A DNA stretch of 64,000 bases from an uncultured Clostridia bacterium (GTDB taxonomy: Bacteria; Bacillota; Clostridia; TANB77; CAG-508): the NCBI GenBank assembly GCA_934121905.1, contig CAKOVI010000004.1, positions 62,001-126,000 of the forward strand, given 5' to 3'. The notes beneath the pieces were generated by a model. That model was not told where the DNA came from and did not search any database. It saw only the letters and a program-made list of their open reading frames with translations. Below, one piece after another: positions 44,946 through 53,997 of this stretch (position 1 is the first letter of the stretch; each line of letters opens with the position of its first letter). A program made the translations under genes and the position numbers.

Positions 44946-45878
44946 ATGAGCCAAAATATGATGGACAACCTAATAAAAAAAATCAAAGAAAAAAATAGCC
45001 CAATAGTAATGGGGATAGACCCAAGATATGAAATGATACCAGATATAATAAAATCTAAATATCCAAAGGATATGGCAGGTTTTGCCGAATCAGCAGTAGT
45101 ATTTGCGAAACAATTAATAGATGCAACATATGACATAATACCTGCAGTGAAACCACAACTAGCATATTTTGAAATGATGGGACCTAATGGACTAGATGCA
45201 TTCCAAGAAATCGTTGATTATGCTAAATCAAAAGATTTAATAGTAATTGCAGATGCTAAAAGAGGAGATATAGGAACAACTTCACAAGGATATGCAAATA
45301 CATTTTTAGGAGAAACATCATTAGATGATTATAATGAAAAAATATATGATGCAGATTTTGTAACAGTAAATCCATATATGGGAACTGACTGTGTAAAGCC
45401 ATTTATAGAAGATTCTAAAAAATATGGAAAAGGTGTATTTGTATTAGTAAAAACATCAAATAAATCATCAGGAGAACTTCAAGATTTAAGATTAGAAAAC
45501 GGAAATAAAGTATATGAGCAAGTTGCAACATTAGTTGAAGAATGGGGAAAAGACTTGATAGGAGAATATGGATATAGCAGTATTTCAGCAGTAGTAGGAG
45601 CAACATATCCAGAACAACTAAAAGAAATCAGAAAATTAGCACCACATACATTTTTCTTAATTCCTGGCTATGGAGCTCAAGGAGGAAAAGCAGAAGATAT
45701 AGCTTTGGGATTTGATGAGAATGGAATAGGTGGAATTGTTAATGCTTCAAGAAGTTTAATGTGTGCTTATAAATCTGATAGATGGAAAGAAATCTATACA
45801 GAAGAGCAATTCGCAGAAGCTACAAGAGCAGAGGCTTTAAGAATGAGAGAAGAACTTATGGGTGCAATTCAGAAATAG
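44946..45878 (+). CDS. pyrF: Orotidine 5'-phosphate decarboxylase, subfamily 2
   Basis: 310 residues from ATG 44946, which has AAAGGA at 9 bases; the ATG at 44937 is too close to it. Decarboxylates OMP to UMP. SPIVMGIDPRYEMIPD at the N-terminus and the catalytic block VIADAKRGDIGTTSQGYA (D-x-K-x-x-D) with the subfamily-2 spacing; FLIPGYGAQGG and VNASRSLMCAY bind phosphate. The length is typical of the long bacterial form. Followed 15 bases later by pyrK. Confidence 0.95.
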   Translation: MSQNMMDNLIKKIKEKNSPIVMGIDPRYEMIPDIIKSKYPKDMAGFAESAVVFAKQLIDATYDIIPAVKPQLAYFEMMGPNGLDAFQEIVDYAKSKDLIVIADAKRGDIGTTSQGYANTFLGETSLDDYNEKIYDADFVTVNPYMGTDCVKPFIEDSKKYGKGVFVLVKTSNKSSGELQDLRLENGNKVYEQVATLVEEWGKDLIGEYGYSSISAVVGATYPEQLKEIRKLAPHTFFLIPGYGAQGGKAEDIALGFDENGIGGIVNASRSLMCAYKSDRWKEIYTEEQFAEATRAEALRMREELMGAIQK

Positions 45879-45893
45879 AAGGGAGAATATATT

Positions 45894-46688
45894 ATGTCAA
45901 AAATGCAAATACAAGCAAAATTAATAAAAAAAGAACAATTAAAAGACGATATTTTCAAATTTAGTGTAGAAGCACAAGAAATTGTAAATATAGCAAAACC
46001 AGGTCAATTTTTAGAAATAAGAGTAACAGACCAAGTAGAGCCATTCTTAAGAAGACCAATAAGTATATATAATTTAGACAAAGAAAATGGTATTTTAGAA
46101 TTTATATTCCAAGTAAAAGGAAAAGGAACAAAAATATTAGCTCAAAAACAAGAAGGAGAAATAATAGATATAATAGGACCTCTAGGAAATGGAACATTTG
46201 AATACTCTAAATACCAAAATATAGCAATAATAGGAGGAGGAATAGGAATATTCCCATTATATGAACTTGCAAAAGAAGCGAAAATTGCAGGTAAAAACGT
46301 AAATACATATTTAGGATTTAGAAACAAGGAATTTGTAACATTAGAAGAAGAATTTAAAAAAGTATCAACATCTTTATGTTTAGCAACAGATGATGGAAGT
46401 TATGGGAAAAATGGATTTGCAATAAACTTCTTAAAAGAAGATATAGAAAATGGAAAAATAGATTCAATATTTGCATGTGGACCAATGCCAATGTTAAGAG
46501 CTGTAAAAGACTTAGCAATAGAAAAAAATATTCCATGTCAAGTTTCATTGGAGGAAAAAATGGGATGTGGAATTGGAGTATGCTTAGGTTGTGCGGTTAA
46601 GACTGCTGAAAGTTCAAGTGAGAGCCCAGAGTATAAACATGTTTGTAAAGCAGGACCAGTTTTTGAGGCTGGAGAAGTTGAATTTTAG
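45894..46688 (+). CDS. pyrK: Dihydroorotate dehydrogenase B electron-transfer subunit
   Basis: 264 residues. FAD domain with LRRPISIYNLDKENG, NAD-binding IIGGGIGIFPLYELAKEA and CGPMPMLRAVKDLA, and the C-terminal 2Fe-2S cluster site EKMGCGIGVCLGCAVKT with a fourth Cys in HVCKAGPVF. It passes electrons from PyrD to NAD+. pyrD lies 138 bases on, interrupted by repeat copy 7. Confidence 0.95.
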   Translation: MSKMQIQAKLIKKEQLKDDIFKFSVEAQEIVNIAKPGQFLEIRVTDQVEPFLRRPISIYNLDKENGILEFIFQVKGKGTKILAQKQEGEIIDIIGPLGNGTFEYSKYQNIAIIGGGIGIFPLYELAKEAKIAGKNVNTYLGFRNKEFVTLEEEFKKVSTSLCLATDDGSYGKNGFAINFLKEDIENGKIDSIFACGPMPMLRAVKDLAIEKNIPCQVSLEEKMGCGIGVCLGCAVKTAESSSESPEYKHVCKAGPVFEAGEVEF

Positions 46689-46707
46689 AAAGCAAAGAAA
46701 CAAGAAA

Positions 46708-46806
46708 GGACAAAAGGGACCGGGTCTTTTTTGTCCAAAAGCAAAGGCAAATATATTAGAAGAAAAATGATAAAAAAGGACAAAAAAGACCCGGTCCCTT
46801 TTGTCC
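46708..46806. repeat. Palindromic repeat (copy 7) between pyrK and pyrD
   Basis: GGACAAAAGGGACCGGGTCTTTTTTGTCC-type arm, given as GGACAAAAGGGACCGGG plus a T tract, pairs with its complement ending CCCGGTCCCTTTTGTCC. It has inserted inside an otherwise compact pyrF-pyrK-pyrD operon and ends 5 bases before the pyrD ribosome site. Confidence 0.85.
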
Positions 46807-46825
46807 CAAGGAAGGAAGTAACGAA

Positions 46826-47734
46826 ATGAATTTAGAAGTAGATTTCGCAGGATTAAAATTAAAAAATCCAGTAACAGTAGCCTCTGGAACATTTGGCTAT
46901 GGAAGAGAATATAGTGACTTTTATGATTTAGGAAAATTAGGAGCAGTAATAACAAAAGGAACATCTCTAAAACCAAGAAATGGAAATAAACCATCAAGAG
47001 TATATGAAACACCAAGTGGAATGTTAAATAGTATAGGGTTACAAAACCCAGGAGTGGAATATTTCGCTCAAAATGATTTACCATTTTTAAGAAAGTTTGA
47101 TACAAAAATTATAGTAAATGCTTGTGGTAATACAGTTGAAGACTATGTTGAACTTTGTAGAGTATTAAACTCATTAGATATAGATGCAGTTGAATTAAAC
47201 CTATCTTGCCCAAATGTAAAACAAGGATGTTTGGCATTTGGAACAACATATGAAGGAGTTAAAAATGTAACTAGTCAATGCAGAAAAGTTTTAGATAAAC
47301 CTTTAATTGTAAAATTAACACCAAATGTTACAGACATAACAGAAACTGCAAAAGCTGTAGAAGATGCAGGAGCAGATGGAGTTTCTTTAATAAATACATT
47401 ACTTGGAATGAGTATAGATATAGAAAGACAAAGACCATTTTTAGCAAATAATACAGGTGGACTTTCAGGTCCTGCAATAAAGCCGGTTGCAGTTAGAATG
47501 GTATATCAAGTAGCTCAAAAGGTTAATATACCAGTTCTTGGATTGGGCGGAATAGTAAATGGAAATGATGCAGTTGAATTTATGCTTGCAGGTGCAAAAG
47601 CAATTTCAATTGGATGTGGAAATTTCATTGACCCATATGCAGGTCCAAAGACAGTAGAAGGAATAGAAGATTATTTGAAGAGACATAATATAGATGATGT
47701 TAATGATATTGTTGGACAGGTAAAAATGAATTAA
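46826..47734 (+). CDS. pyrD: Dihydroorotate dehydrogenase, class 1B catalytic subunit
   Basis: 302 residues. FMN TIM barrel: NPVTVASGTFGYGREYSDFY, LNSIGLQNPGVEYF, ELNLSCPNVKQG with the catalytic Cys of class 1, VKLTPNVTDITETAKA, NNTGGLSGPAIKPVAVRMVY and PVLGLGGIVNGNDAVEFMLAG. It oxidises dihydroorotate to orotate and works with PyrK. GGAAGGAAG precedes ATG 46826. A terminator follows, ending the pyrimidine cluster. Confidence 0.96.
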   Translation: MNLEVDFAGLKLKNPVTVASGTFGYGREYSDFYDLGKLGAVITKGTSLKPRNGNKPSRVYETPSGMLNSIGLQNPGVEYFAQNDLPFLRKFDTKIIVNACGNTVEDYVELCRVLNSLDIDAVELNLSCPNVKQGCLAFGTTYEGVKNVTSQCRKVLDKPLIVKLTPNVTDITETAKAVEDAGADGVSLINTLLGMSIDIERQRPFLANNTGGLSGPAIKPVAVRMVYQVAQKVNIPVLGLGGIVNGNDAVEFMLAGAKAISIGCGNFIDPYAGPKTVEGIEDYLKRHNIDDVNDIVGQVKMN

Positions 47735-47735
47735 G

Positions 47736-47776
47736 CAAAAAACAGATTAGGATTAAAAAATCTTAATCTGTTTTCT
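47736..47776 (+). terminator. Terminator of pyrD
   Basis: AAAAAACAGATTAGGATT pairs with the downstream TCTTAATCTGTTTTCTG across an A-rich loop (one mismatch), with T residues. Confidence 0.75.
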
Positions 47777-48063
47777 GCTTTCTATAAATGTTACAGATAT
47801 AACGGCAAATGCAAAAGATGTATGATATGTATAAAAATTAGCATAATTTTTTAAACGTACTTTGTAAATTTCTTAATAACTCAAAAGATAATGTGGGGGG
47901 GAGAATGTCTTACTTTAATAGATTTTACAAAAAAGAAAATTAAAATAAGCCAGGGCAGATAAATGTACTGTTTTTTTGGACTCGAAAATTGGATATAATG
48001 AGAGTAATTTTAAAGTATGGACATTTATGTGTATAAAAATTCGGACTTTTTTTCTAAAAAGTA

Positions 48064-48092
48064 TTGAAATTTTATTGAAGTAATGTTATTCT
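48064..48092 (+). promoter_or_regulatory. Promoter of the exopolysaccharide locus
   Basis: TTGAAA (48064-48069), 17-base spacer, TATTCT (48087-48092), about 58 bases before ATG 48150. The rest of the 415-base spacer 47735-48149 holds the pyrD terminator, a seven-G run at 47895-47901 followed by a 12-codon ORF (ATG 47905), and a TATAAT at 47994 without a good -35. I saw no riboswitch there. Confidence 0.5.
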
Positions 48093-48149
48093 AAAAGAAG
48101 ACAGAATTCGACCTAGCTAAAAGTATATAAATTAATGGGGGAAAATAAG

Positions 48150-48842
48150 ATGAATATTGAGTTCGTAAATGAAAACGTAGTTCAAAATATTTCAAATTTA
48201 ACACTTACTAAAAGAAGGACAAGAGTAAGTAAAAATCAATGCTATGTGTACATAAAAAGAATAATTGATTGTATAATTTCAAGTATAGCTTTAATTCTAT
48301 TATTACCAATATTTTTAATAATAGCAATTGCAATAAAGTTAGATTCAAAAGGACCTATCTTTTTTGCACATACAAGAATAGGAAAAAATGGAAAACCAAT
48401 AAAAATATATAAATTTAGAACAATGGTAGTAAATGCAGAAGAATTGATAAAGAAATTTACACCAGAACAGATGAAAGAATATAAGGAAAATTACAAATTA
48501 AATAATGACCCAAGAATCACAAAGGTAGGAAATATTTTAAGAAAAACAAGTTTAGATGAACTACCACAATTAATAAACATAATAAAAGGGGACTTGGCAT
48601 TAATAGGACCAAGACCAGTTGTCAATGCTGAGCTTGAAAAATACGGAGAAAACGCAAGCAAATTTTTAAGTGTTACCCCAGGACTAACGGGAAATTGGGC
48701 AGCTAATGGAAGAAGCATTTCAGCATATGAAGAAAGAATGCAATTAGAATTATACTATGTTGATAATATATCATTAAAAATGGATATAGAAATCTTCTTT
48801 AAAACAATAATTGCAGTTATAAAAAGAGAAGGAGCAATGTAA
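48150..48842 (+). CDS. Undecaprenyl-phosphate sugar phosphotransferase (priming)
   Basis: 230 residues from ATG 48150 (GGGGGA just upstream; ATG 48135 lies before it). Bacterial sugar transferase (WcaJ/EpsL type): membrane helix CIISSIALILLLPIFLII, RTMVVNAEELI, KTSLDELPQLINIIKGDLAL, IGPRPVV and TPGLTGNWAANGRS. It loads the first sugar-1-phosphate on the lipid carrier at the inner membrane face and so starts the repeat unit built by the downstream transferases. Confidence 0.92.
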   Translation: MNIEFVNENVVQNISNLTLTKRRTRVSKNQCYVYIKRIIDCIISSIALILLLPIFLIIAIAIKLDSKGPIFFAHTRIGKNGKPIKIYKFRTMVVNAEELIKKFTPEQMKEYKENYKLNNDPRITKVGNILRKTSLDELPQLINIIKGDLALIGPRPVVNAELEKYGENASKFLSVTPGLTGNWAANGRSISAYEERMQLELYYVDNISLKMDIEIFFKTIIAVIKREGAM

Positions 48843-49630
48843 TGAGCAAGGTAAAAATAATAGTTGCGACACACAAAAAATATAAAATGCCAGATGATGA
48901 ACTATATTTACCAGTACAGGTAGGAAGTGAAGGTAAAGAAAACTTAGGATATCAGGTAGACAATAATGGAGAAAATATATCTAACAAAAATGCAACATTT
49001 TGCGAATTAACAGGTTTATATTGGGCATGGAAAAATTTAGAAGCAGACTATATTGGCTTATGCCACTATAGGAGACATTTTACATGCAAAAAGTTAATTC
49101 CATTTAATGAAGATGCAAAGTTTAAAATACTATTAAATAAAAAACAAACAGAAGAAATTTTAAAAGATACAGATATTATTTTGCCTAAAAAAAGAGAATA
49201 TTATATTGAAAATTTATATGATCACTATAAACATACAATGTATGTTGAGACTTTAGACGAAACAAGAAAAATAATTGAGGAAAAGTGCCCAAATTATTTG
49301 CCAGAGTTTGACAAATTGCATAAAAGAACTTCGGCTCATATGTTTAATATGTTTGTTATGAAAAAAGAATATTTAAATGATTATTGTGAGTGGTTGTTTG
49401 ATATTTTATTTGAATTAGAAAAAAGAATTGATTCGAGCAAATATGATAGCTTCCATGCGAGATATTTAGGTAGGATTTCAGAACTTTTATTGGATGTTTG
49501 GATAAATACAAACGGACTTAAATATAGAGAGGTTAAAGTTATTGATATGCAAAATGTGAATTGGTTTAAAAAAGGTTGGGCTTTTTTGATGGCTAAATTT
49601 ACAGGAAAAAAATATAGAGGGAGTTTTTAG
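48842..49630 (+). CDS. DUF4422 glycosyltransferase-like protein
   Basis: 262 residues. KVKIIVATHKKYKMPDDELY, YLPVQVGSEGKEN and TGLYWAWKNLEADYIGLCHYRRHF are the signature of DUF4422, found in capsule loci and thought to transfer a hexose. Its start overlaps the previous stop (TAATG). Acceptor unknown. Confidence 0.85.
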   Translation: MSKVKIIVATHKKYKMPDDELYLPVQVGSEGKENLGYQVDNNGENISNKNATFCELTGLYWAWKNLEADYIGLCHYRRHFTCKKLIPFNEDAKFKILLNKKQTEEILKDTDIILPKKREYYIENLYDHYKHTMYVETLDETRKIIEEKCPNYLPEFDKLHKRTSAHMFNMFVMKKEYLNDYCEWLFDILFELEKRIDSSKYDSFHARYLGRISELLLDVWINTNGLKYREVKVIDMQNVNWFKKGWAFLMAKFTGKKYRGSF

Positions 49631-49638
49631 GATAAAGG

Positions 49639-51675
49639 ATGGAGAACGAAAAAAAGGTTATTGCTATAGTTGTTACGTATAATAGAAAAGAATTGTTAAA
49701 AGAATGCGTGAATGCTTTGTTAAATCAAGATTATAAAAATTGTGATGTTTTAATTGTTGATAATGCGAGTACAGATGGAACAAAAGAATATTTAGAAGAT
49801 GAATTAAAAGAACAAAGGGTTCATTATGTTAATACAGGAGCTAATTTAGGAGGAGCTGGAGGTTTTAACTATGGCATGAAAGAAGCATATAAAATTGGAT
49901 GCGATTTCATGTGGATTATGGATGATGACTGCATAGTTCATAATGATTCTTTAACAGAGCTTATGAATGCAAATGAAGAGTTAAAAGAAGAATATGGATT
50001 TCTATCAAGCAAAGTACTTTGGAAGGATGACAGTATCTGTAAAATGAATATACAAAAGCAAAAGTTTTCAAGATGGCTGAAAGATTTTGATAAAAATATG
50101 CAACCAATTGCTATGGCTTCATTTGTATCATTATTTATAAAAACCTCAATTGTAGAAGAAATGGGACTTCCAATTAAGGATTTTTTTATATGGACTGATG
50201 ATTGGGAATATACAAGAAGAATTTCAAGAAAGTATAAATGCTATTATGTTGCAAAAAGTATAGTAACACATAAATCTAAATTAAATGAAGGAGCTAGTAT
50301 AGCAACTGTTGATGGTGATAGGTTAGATAGATTTAAAAATATGTACCGAAATGATGTGGTTTTGTATAGAAGAGAAGGAATAAAAGGATGGATTTTATTG
50401 TATATACGCTTATTATTACATAAATTCAGAATTCTAAAATCTAAAAAGGAGGACAAAAAGAAACGAATTAAAATAATAGATAATGCAATAAAAGAAGGAA
50501 AGAACTTTTATCCGCAAATTGAATATGTACATAAAAATGTGAATGAAAAAGTGAAAGTTTTACAAGCTTTTGGTGAGCCATTATCAAGTGGAGGGCAAGA
50601 GTCATTTGTTATGAATATGTATAGGAAGATAGACAAGGAAAAAGTTCAATTTGAATTTTTTACACCTTTTAAATGTGATAATGAAGATTTAAAAACCGAA
50701 ATCGAATTATTAGGAGGAAAGGTTTTTACAGGAAATAGTAGTTTTGATATAAAGACAAGAAAGACAAATTTCAAAAAAGAACTAGCAAAATTTTTGAAAA
50801 CACATAAATATAACATCGTTCATATTAATTCGGGAAGTACCTACGAATTGGCTTACGGTGCTAAAATTGCCAAAAAAAATGATATAGATAAGGTTATTGT
50901 GCATTCACATTGTGTTTCAAAAACAGAGAAATTAAAGGACAAAATAAAAAATAAAATATTAAAAAGTTTGACAAAAAATCTTTTTTTAAAAAATGCAGAT
51001 ATTTATCTAGCGTGTTCAAATAATGCAGCTGAAACTAAATTTCCTAATAAAATAATAAAGAGTAACGTATATAAAGTTATAAAAAATGGCATTGATTTAG
51101 AGAAATTTAAGTTTAATGAAGAGACTAGAAAAATATATAGAAATAAATTTGATTTTAATAATAAAAAAGTTATATGTCATATAGGAAGATTTGCTGAGCA
51201 AAAGAATCAGAAATTTGTTATTGAAGTATTTAAAAGAATACATGATATAGATGATAGTTCAAGGTTAGTTATGATTGGTGAAGGAGAGGACGAAGATAAA
51301 ATAAGAAAATTTATAAAACAGTCTGATTTAGAAAAATCAGTGCAATTATTAGGTGTTAGAAATGATGTAAACAAAATTTTACAGGGAGCAGATTTATTTT
51401 TATTCCCTTCGCTATATGAAGGACTTGGAATAGTTGCTATAGAAGCTCAAGCTACGGGACTTAATACAATTTGCTCGACGAATGTACCTATGGATGCAAA
51501 AGTTACTGAATTATGTTATTATTTGGATTTAAAGAATCCAGAGGAATGGGCAAGGTTAGCAATAAATTTGCTAAACAAAAAGGAAGAAAGAAAAGATACT
51601 TCGAAAGAAATAAGAAATAAAGGATATGACTCTGAGTTGTCAGCAAAACAATTGCTGGATATTTATATAGAATAA
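49639..51675 (+). CDS. GT2-GT4 fusion glycosyltransferase
   Basis: 678 residues in two parts. Residues 1-290: GT2, with AIVVTYNRKELLKECVNAL, DNASTDGTKEYL, GGAGGFNYGMKEA and FMWIMDDDC (D-D-D metal site); the GGAGGF block is typical of galactofuranosyl/rhamnosyl GT2. Residues about 305-678: GT4/GT1 fold with FGEPLSSGGQESFVMNMYRKI, CHIGRFAEQKNQKFVIEVF and PSLYEGLGIVAIEAQATGL. The halves would add two sugars in sequence. No frameshift or internal stop, so it is a true fusion. Confidence 0.85.
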   Translation: MENEKKVIAIVVTYNRKELLKECVNALLNQDYKNCDVLIVDNASTDGTKEYLEDELKEQRVHYVNTGANLGGAGGFNYGMKEAYKIGCDFMWIMDDDCIVHNDSLTELMNANEELKEEYGFLSSKVLWKDDSICKMNIQKQKFSRWLKDFDKNMQPIAMASFVSLFIKTSIVEEMGLPIKDFFIWTDDWEYTRRISRKYKCYYVAKSIVTHKSKLNEGASIATVDGDRLDRFKNMYRNDVVLYRREGIKGWILLYIRLLLHKFRILKSKKEDKKKRIKIIDNAIKEGKNFYPQIEYVHKNVNEKVKVLQAFGEPLSSGGQESFVMNMYRKIDKEKVQFEFFTPFKCDNEDLKTEIELLGGKVFTGNSSFDIKTRKTNFKKELAKFLKTHKYNIVHINSGSTYELAYGAKIAKKNDIDKVIVHSHCVSKTEKLKDKIKNKILKSLTKNLFLKNADIYLACSNNAAETKFPNKIIKSNVYKVIKNGIDLEKFKFNEETRKIYRNKFDFNNKKVICHIGRFAEQKNQKFVIEVFKRIHDIDDSSRLVMIGEGEDEDKIRKFIKQSDLEKSVQLLGVRNDVNKILQGADLFLFPSLYEGLGIVAIEAQATGLNTICSTNVPMDAKVTELCYYLDLKNPEEWARLAINLLNKKEERKDTSKEIRNKGYDSELSAKQLLDIYIE

Positions 51676-51687
51676 GGAGTAAATAAA

Positions 51688-52806
51688 GTGGGTAAAATAA
51701 GAATTTTGCATATTATTGCAGGTTTTATAGGTGGAGGAGTTGAGGAGTTTTTATATAATAATATAATCAACATGCCGAAAGAAGATTACGATATTTCTGT
51801 AATTACATATGATAAATCGATAAAATCATGTATAGATAAATTTAAAAAGCTAGATATAAAAATATTTGAGTTAAATAATTCAAATGTTAAAGATATAAAA
51901 AATTGTAAAGCAATTTATAATATAATAAAAGAAAATAAATTTGATATTGTACATATACATCTGACGGAATTTTCAATGTATCCGTGTTTCATAGCAAGGC
52001 TATTAAATACAAAAATAATTATTGCTCATTCCCATAATATATATGTGGATAGTAGGGGAATCGAAAGATTAAAATTTTTAGTACATAAAAGAATTACAAA
52101 CTTACTTGCAAATAGATACATGGCGTGTAGTAGAGGAGCTGCAATTTCCTTATTTGGTAAAAAGAATGTGCAAAAGAACAAGGTTAAACTTATAAATAAT
52201 GGTATAAATATTGAAAGGTTTAAATTCAATGAAGATATGAGAAAATCAGTCAGAAAACAACTTCAAATAGAACAAGATGAAATCGTAATAGGAAATATAG
52301 GCAGATTTACCGAACAAAAAAATCATAGATTTATTTTAGAAGTATTCGAAAAAATTTCTAAAGTAAAAAATAATTATAAGCTTCTTTTAATAGGTGAAGG
52401 AGTCTTAAAAGAAGATATAAAAGAGTATGCATTAAAATTAGGGTTAAAAGATAAGGTTATTTTTAAGGACAACACAGACAGAATAGAAGAAATATATAAT
52501 GCAATAGATTATTTTTTATTTCCTTCAAAATATGAAGGACTTGGAATGGTTGTAATAGAAGCACAGGTAAATGGGTTGAAAGTTTTAGCGTCTTATGCTA
52601 TTCCTCAAGAAGCGAAGATAACTAATAATATGAAATTTTTATCACTAAAAACAAGTCCAGAGGAATGGGCCAAAATAATAATACAAGAAAGTTTTTATGA
52701 AAGAAAGAAAATAGCTGAAACAGCAGAAATTTTAAAATTTGATAGTAGAAATACAGCTATGGAACTAGATAAATATTATAAATCAGAGGTGTGTAAAATA
52801 AAATGA
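51688..52806 (+). CDS. GT4 family glycosyltransferase
   Basis: 372 residues, GTG start after AAGGAG. ILHIIAGFIGGGVEEFLYNN, IGNIGRFTEQKNHRFILEVF and PSKYEGLGMVVIEAQVNGLK are the GT4 GT-B blocks (E-x7-E motif region). It is clearly related to the GT4 half of the preceding fusion gene, suggesting local duplication. It overlaps the next gene by 4 bases. Confidence 0.88.
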   Translation: MGKIRILHIIAGFIGGGVEEFLYNNIINMPKEDYDISVITYDKSIKSCIDKFKKLDIKIFELNNSNVKDIKNCKAIYNIIKENKFDIVHIHLTEFSMYPCFIARLLNTKIIIAHSHNIYVDSRGIERLKFLVHKRITNLLANRYMACSRGAAISLFGKKNVQKNKVKLINNGINIERFKFNEDMRKSVRKQLQIEQDEIVIGNIGRFTEQKNHRFILEVFEKISKVKNNYKLLLIGEGVLKEDIKEYALKLGLKDKVIFKDNTDRIEEIYNAIDYFLFPSKYEGLGMVVIEAQVNGLKVLASYAIPQEAKITNNMKFLSLKTSPEEWAKIIIQESFYERKKIAETAEILKFDSRNTAMELDKYYKSEVCKIK

Positions 52807-53996
52807 ATATTTTAATAATTTCTCCAGGAATATTGCCTGTTCCGGCAGTAAATGGTGGGGCTGTTGAAAATTTGATAGAAATATTTTTAGAAGAAAATGA
52901 AAAATATAATAAAAACAATATAACTGTGTATAGTTGCAAAAATGCCAAAGCAGAAAAAATAGCTAACGAAAATTTCGAAAAAACTAAATTTAGGTTTGTT
53001 AAAACTTATGGAATAAAATATAAATTGCTAAAAAATACTAGATGGGGGATAAATAAATTACCAGGAGTATATATAGGTAATGAGTACATAAATCAAGTAA
53101 TTAAAGATATTAAAAGCAGAGGAGAAGAAAATAAATATGATGCAGTATTGGTTGAAAATTCGCCAATGCATATAATTCCTCTATCAAAAATATTTAAACA
53201 CAACTTGTATTTACATATGCATAATGATTTTATAACAAAAAAAACAAAAAAGTCAAAGATTATAATAAAAAAGTGTAAAAAAATAATTGCAGTAAGTGAC
53301 TATATTGCAAATCAAATAAGAAGGGTTGCTGATTATAACAACATTGAAACAGTTATAAACGGTATAAAGACTGAAGAATTTGACAAGAAATATGAAGATA
53401 AAGAAGAATTAAGAAAAAAGTATAAAATTAATCAAAGTGATTTTGTATTTATGTATACTGGAAGAGTTACAAAAGATAAGGGTGTTTTAGAACTTTTAAA
53501 TGCATTCAAAAAAATGGAAAAGGAATATAACGATATAAAATTAATGATAGTAGGAAGTTCTTTTTTTTATAATGGAAAAAAAGATAAATATATAAAATCC
53601 TTAGAAAAAACTGCGGAGTGTATAAAAGATAAGGTCATTTTTACAGGATATATAAATCATAACGAATTATATAAAATTTATAGTATTGCTGATGTACAAA
53701 TTGTTCCTTCTAGATTTGAAGATCCATGTCCATTAGCTGTTATTGAGGGTGTGGTGTCAGGAAAGCCACTAATAGTATCAAATTGTGGAGGAATTCCAAA
53801 AATAGTTAGCGAAGATAATGCCGTATTTATAGAAAATAATGAAAAATTTATAGAAAACTTGAAAAAGTTAATGATATATATGTATAATAATGAAGAAAAA
53901 ATGAAAAAAATGAGTAAATATTCTAAAGAACAAATAGGTAGATTTTCGTTAAAAATATATTATGAAAATTTAATCAACGAGTTAAGTGAGGAATAG
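52803..53996 (+). CDS. GT4 family glycosyltransferase
   Basis: 397 residues. NILIISPGILPVPAVNGGAVE at the N-terminus, VFMYTGRVTKDKGVLELLNAF, and VPSRFEDPCPLAVIEGVVSG with the catalytic-region E-x7-E. GT-B retaining transferase, cytoplasmic; probably adds an inner sugar to the repeat unit. Tail overlaps with the polymerase gene region by spacing of only 1 base. Confidence 0.87.
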   Translation: MNILIISPGILPVPAVNGGAVENLIEIFLEENEKYNKNNITVYSCKNAKAEKIANENFEKTKFRFVKTYGIKYKLLKNTRWGINKLPGVYIGNEYINQVIKDIKSRGEENKYDAVLVENSPMHIIPLSKIFKHNLYLHMHNDFITKKTKKSKIIIKKCKKIIAVSDYIANQIRRVADYNNIETVINGIKTEEFDKKYEDKEELRKKYKINQSDFVFMYTGRVTKDKGVLELLNAFKKMEKEYNDIKLMIVGSSFFYNGKKDKYIKSLEKTAECIKDKVIFTGYINHNELYKIYSIADVQIVPSRFEDPCPLAVIEGVVSGKPLIVSNCGGIPKIVSEDNAVFIENNEKFIENLKKLMIYMYNNEEKMKKMSKYSKEQIGRFSLKIYYENLINELSEE

Positions 53997-53997
53997 G

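Noticed and set aside
47905..47943. 12-codon ORF after the seven-G run in the polysaccharide leader
   Set aside because: Too short to support; the G run is a poor ribosome site and no attenuator pairing was visible.
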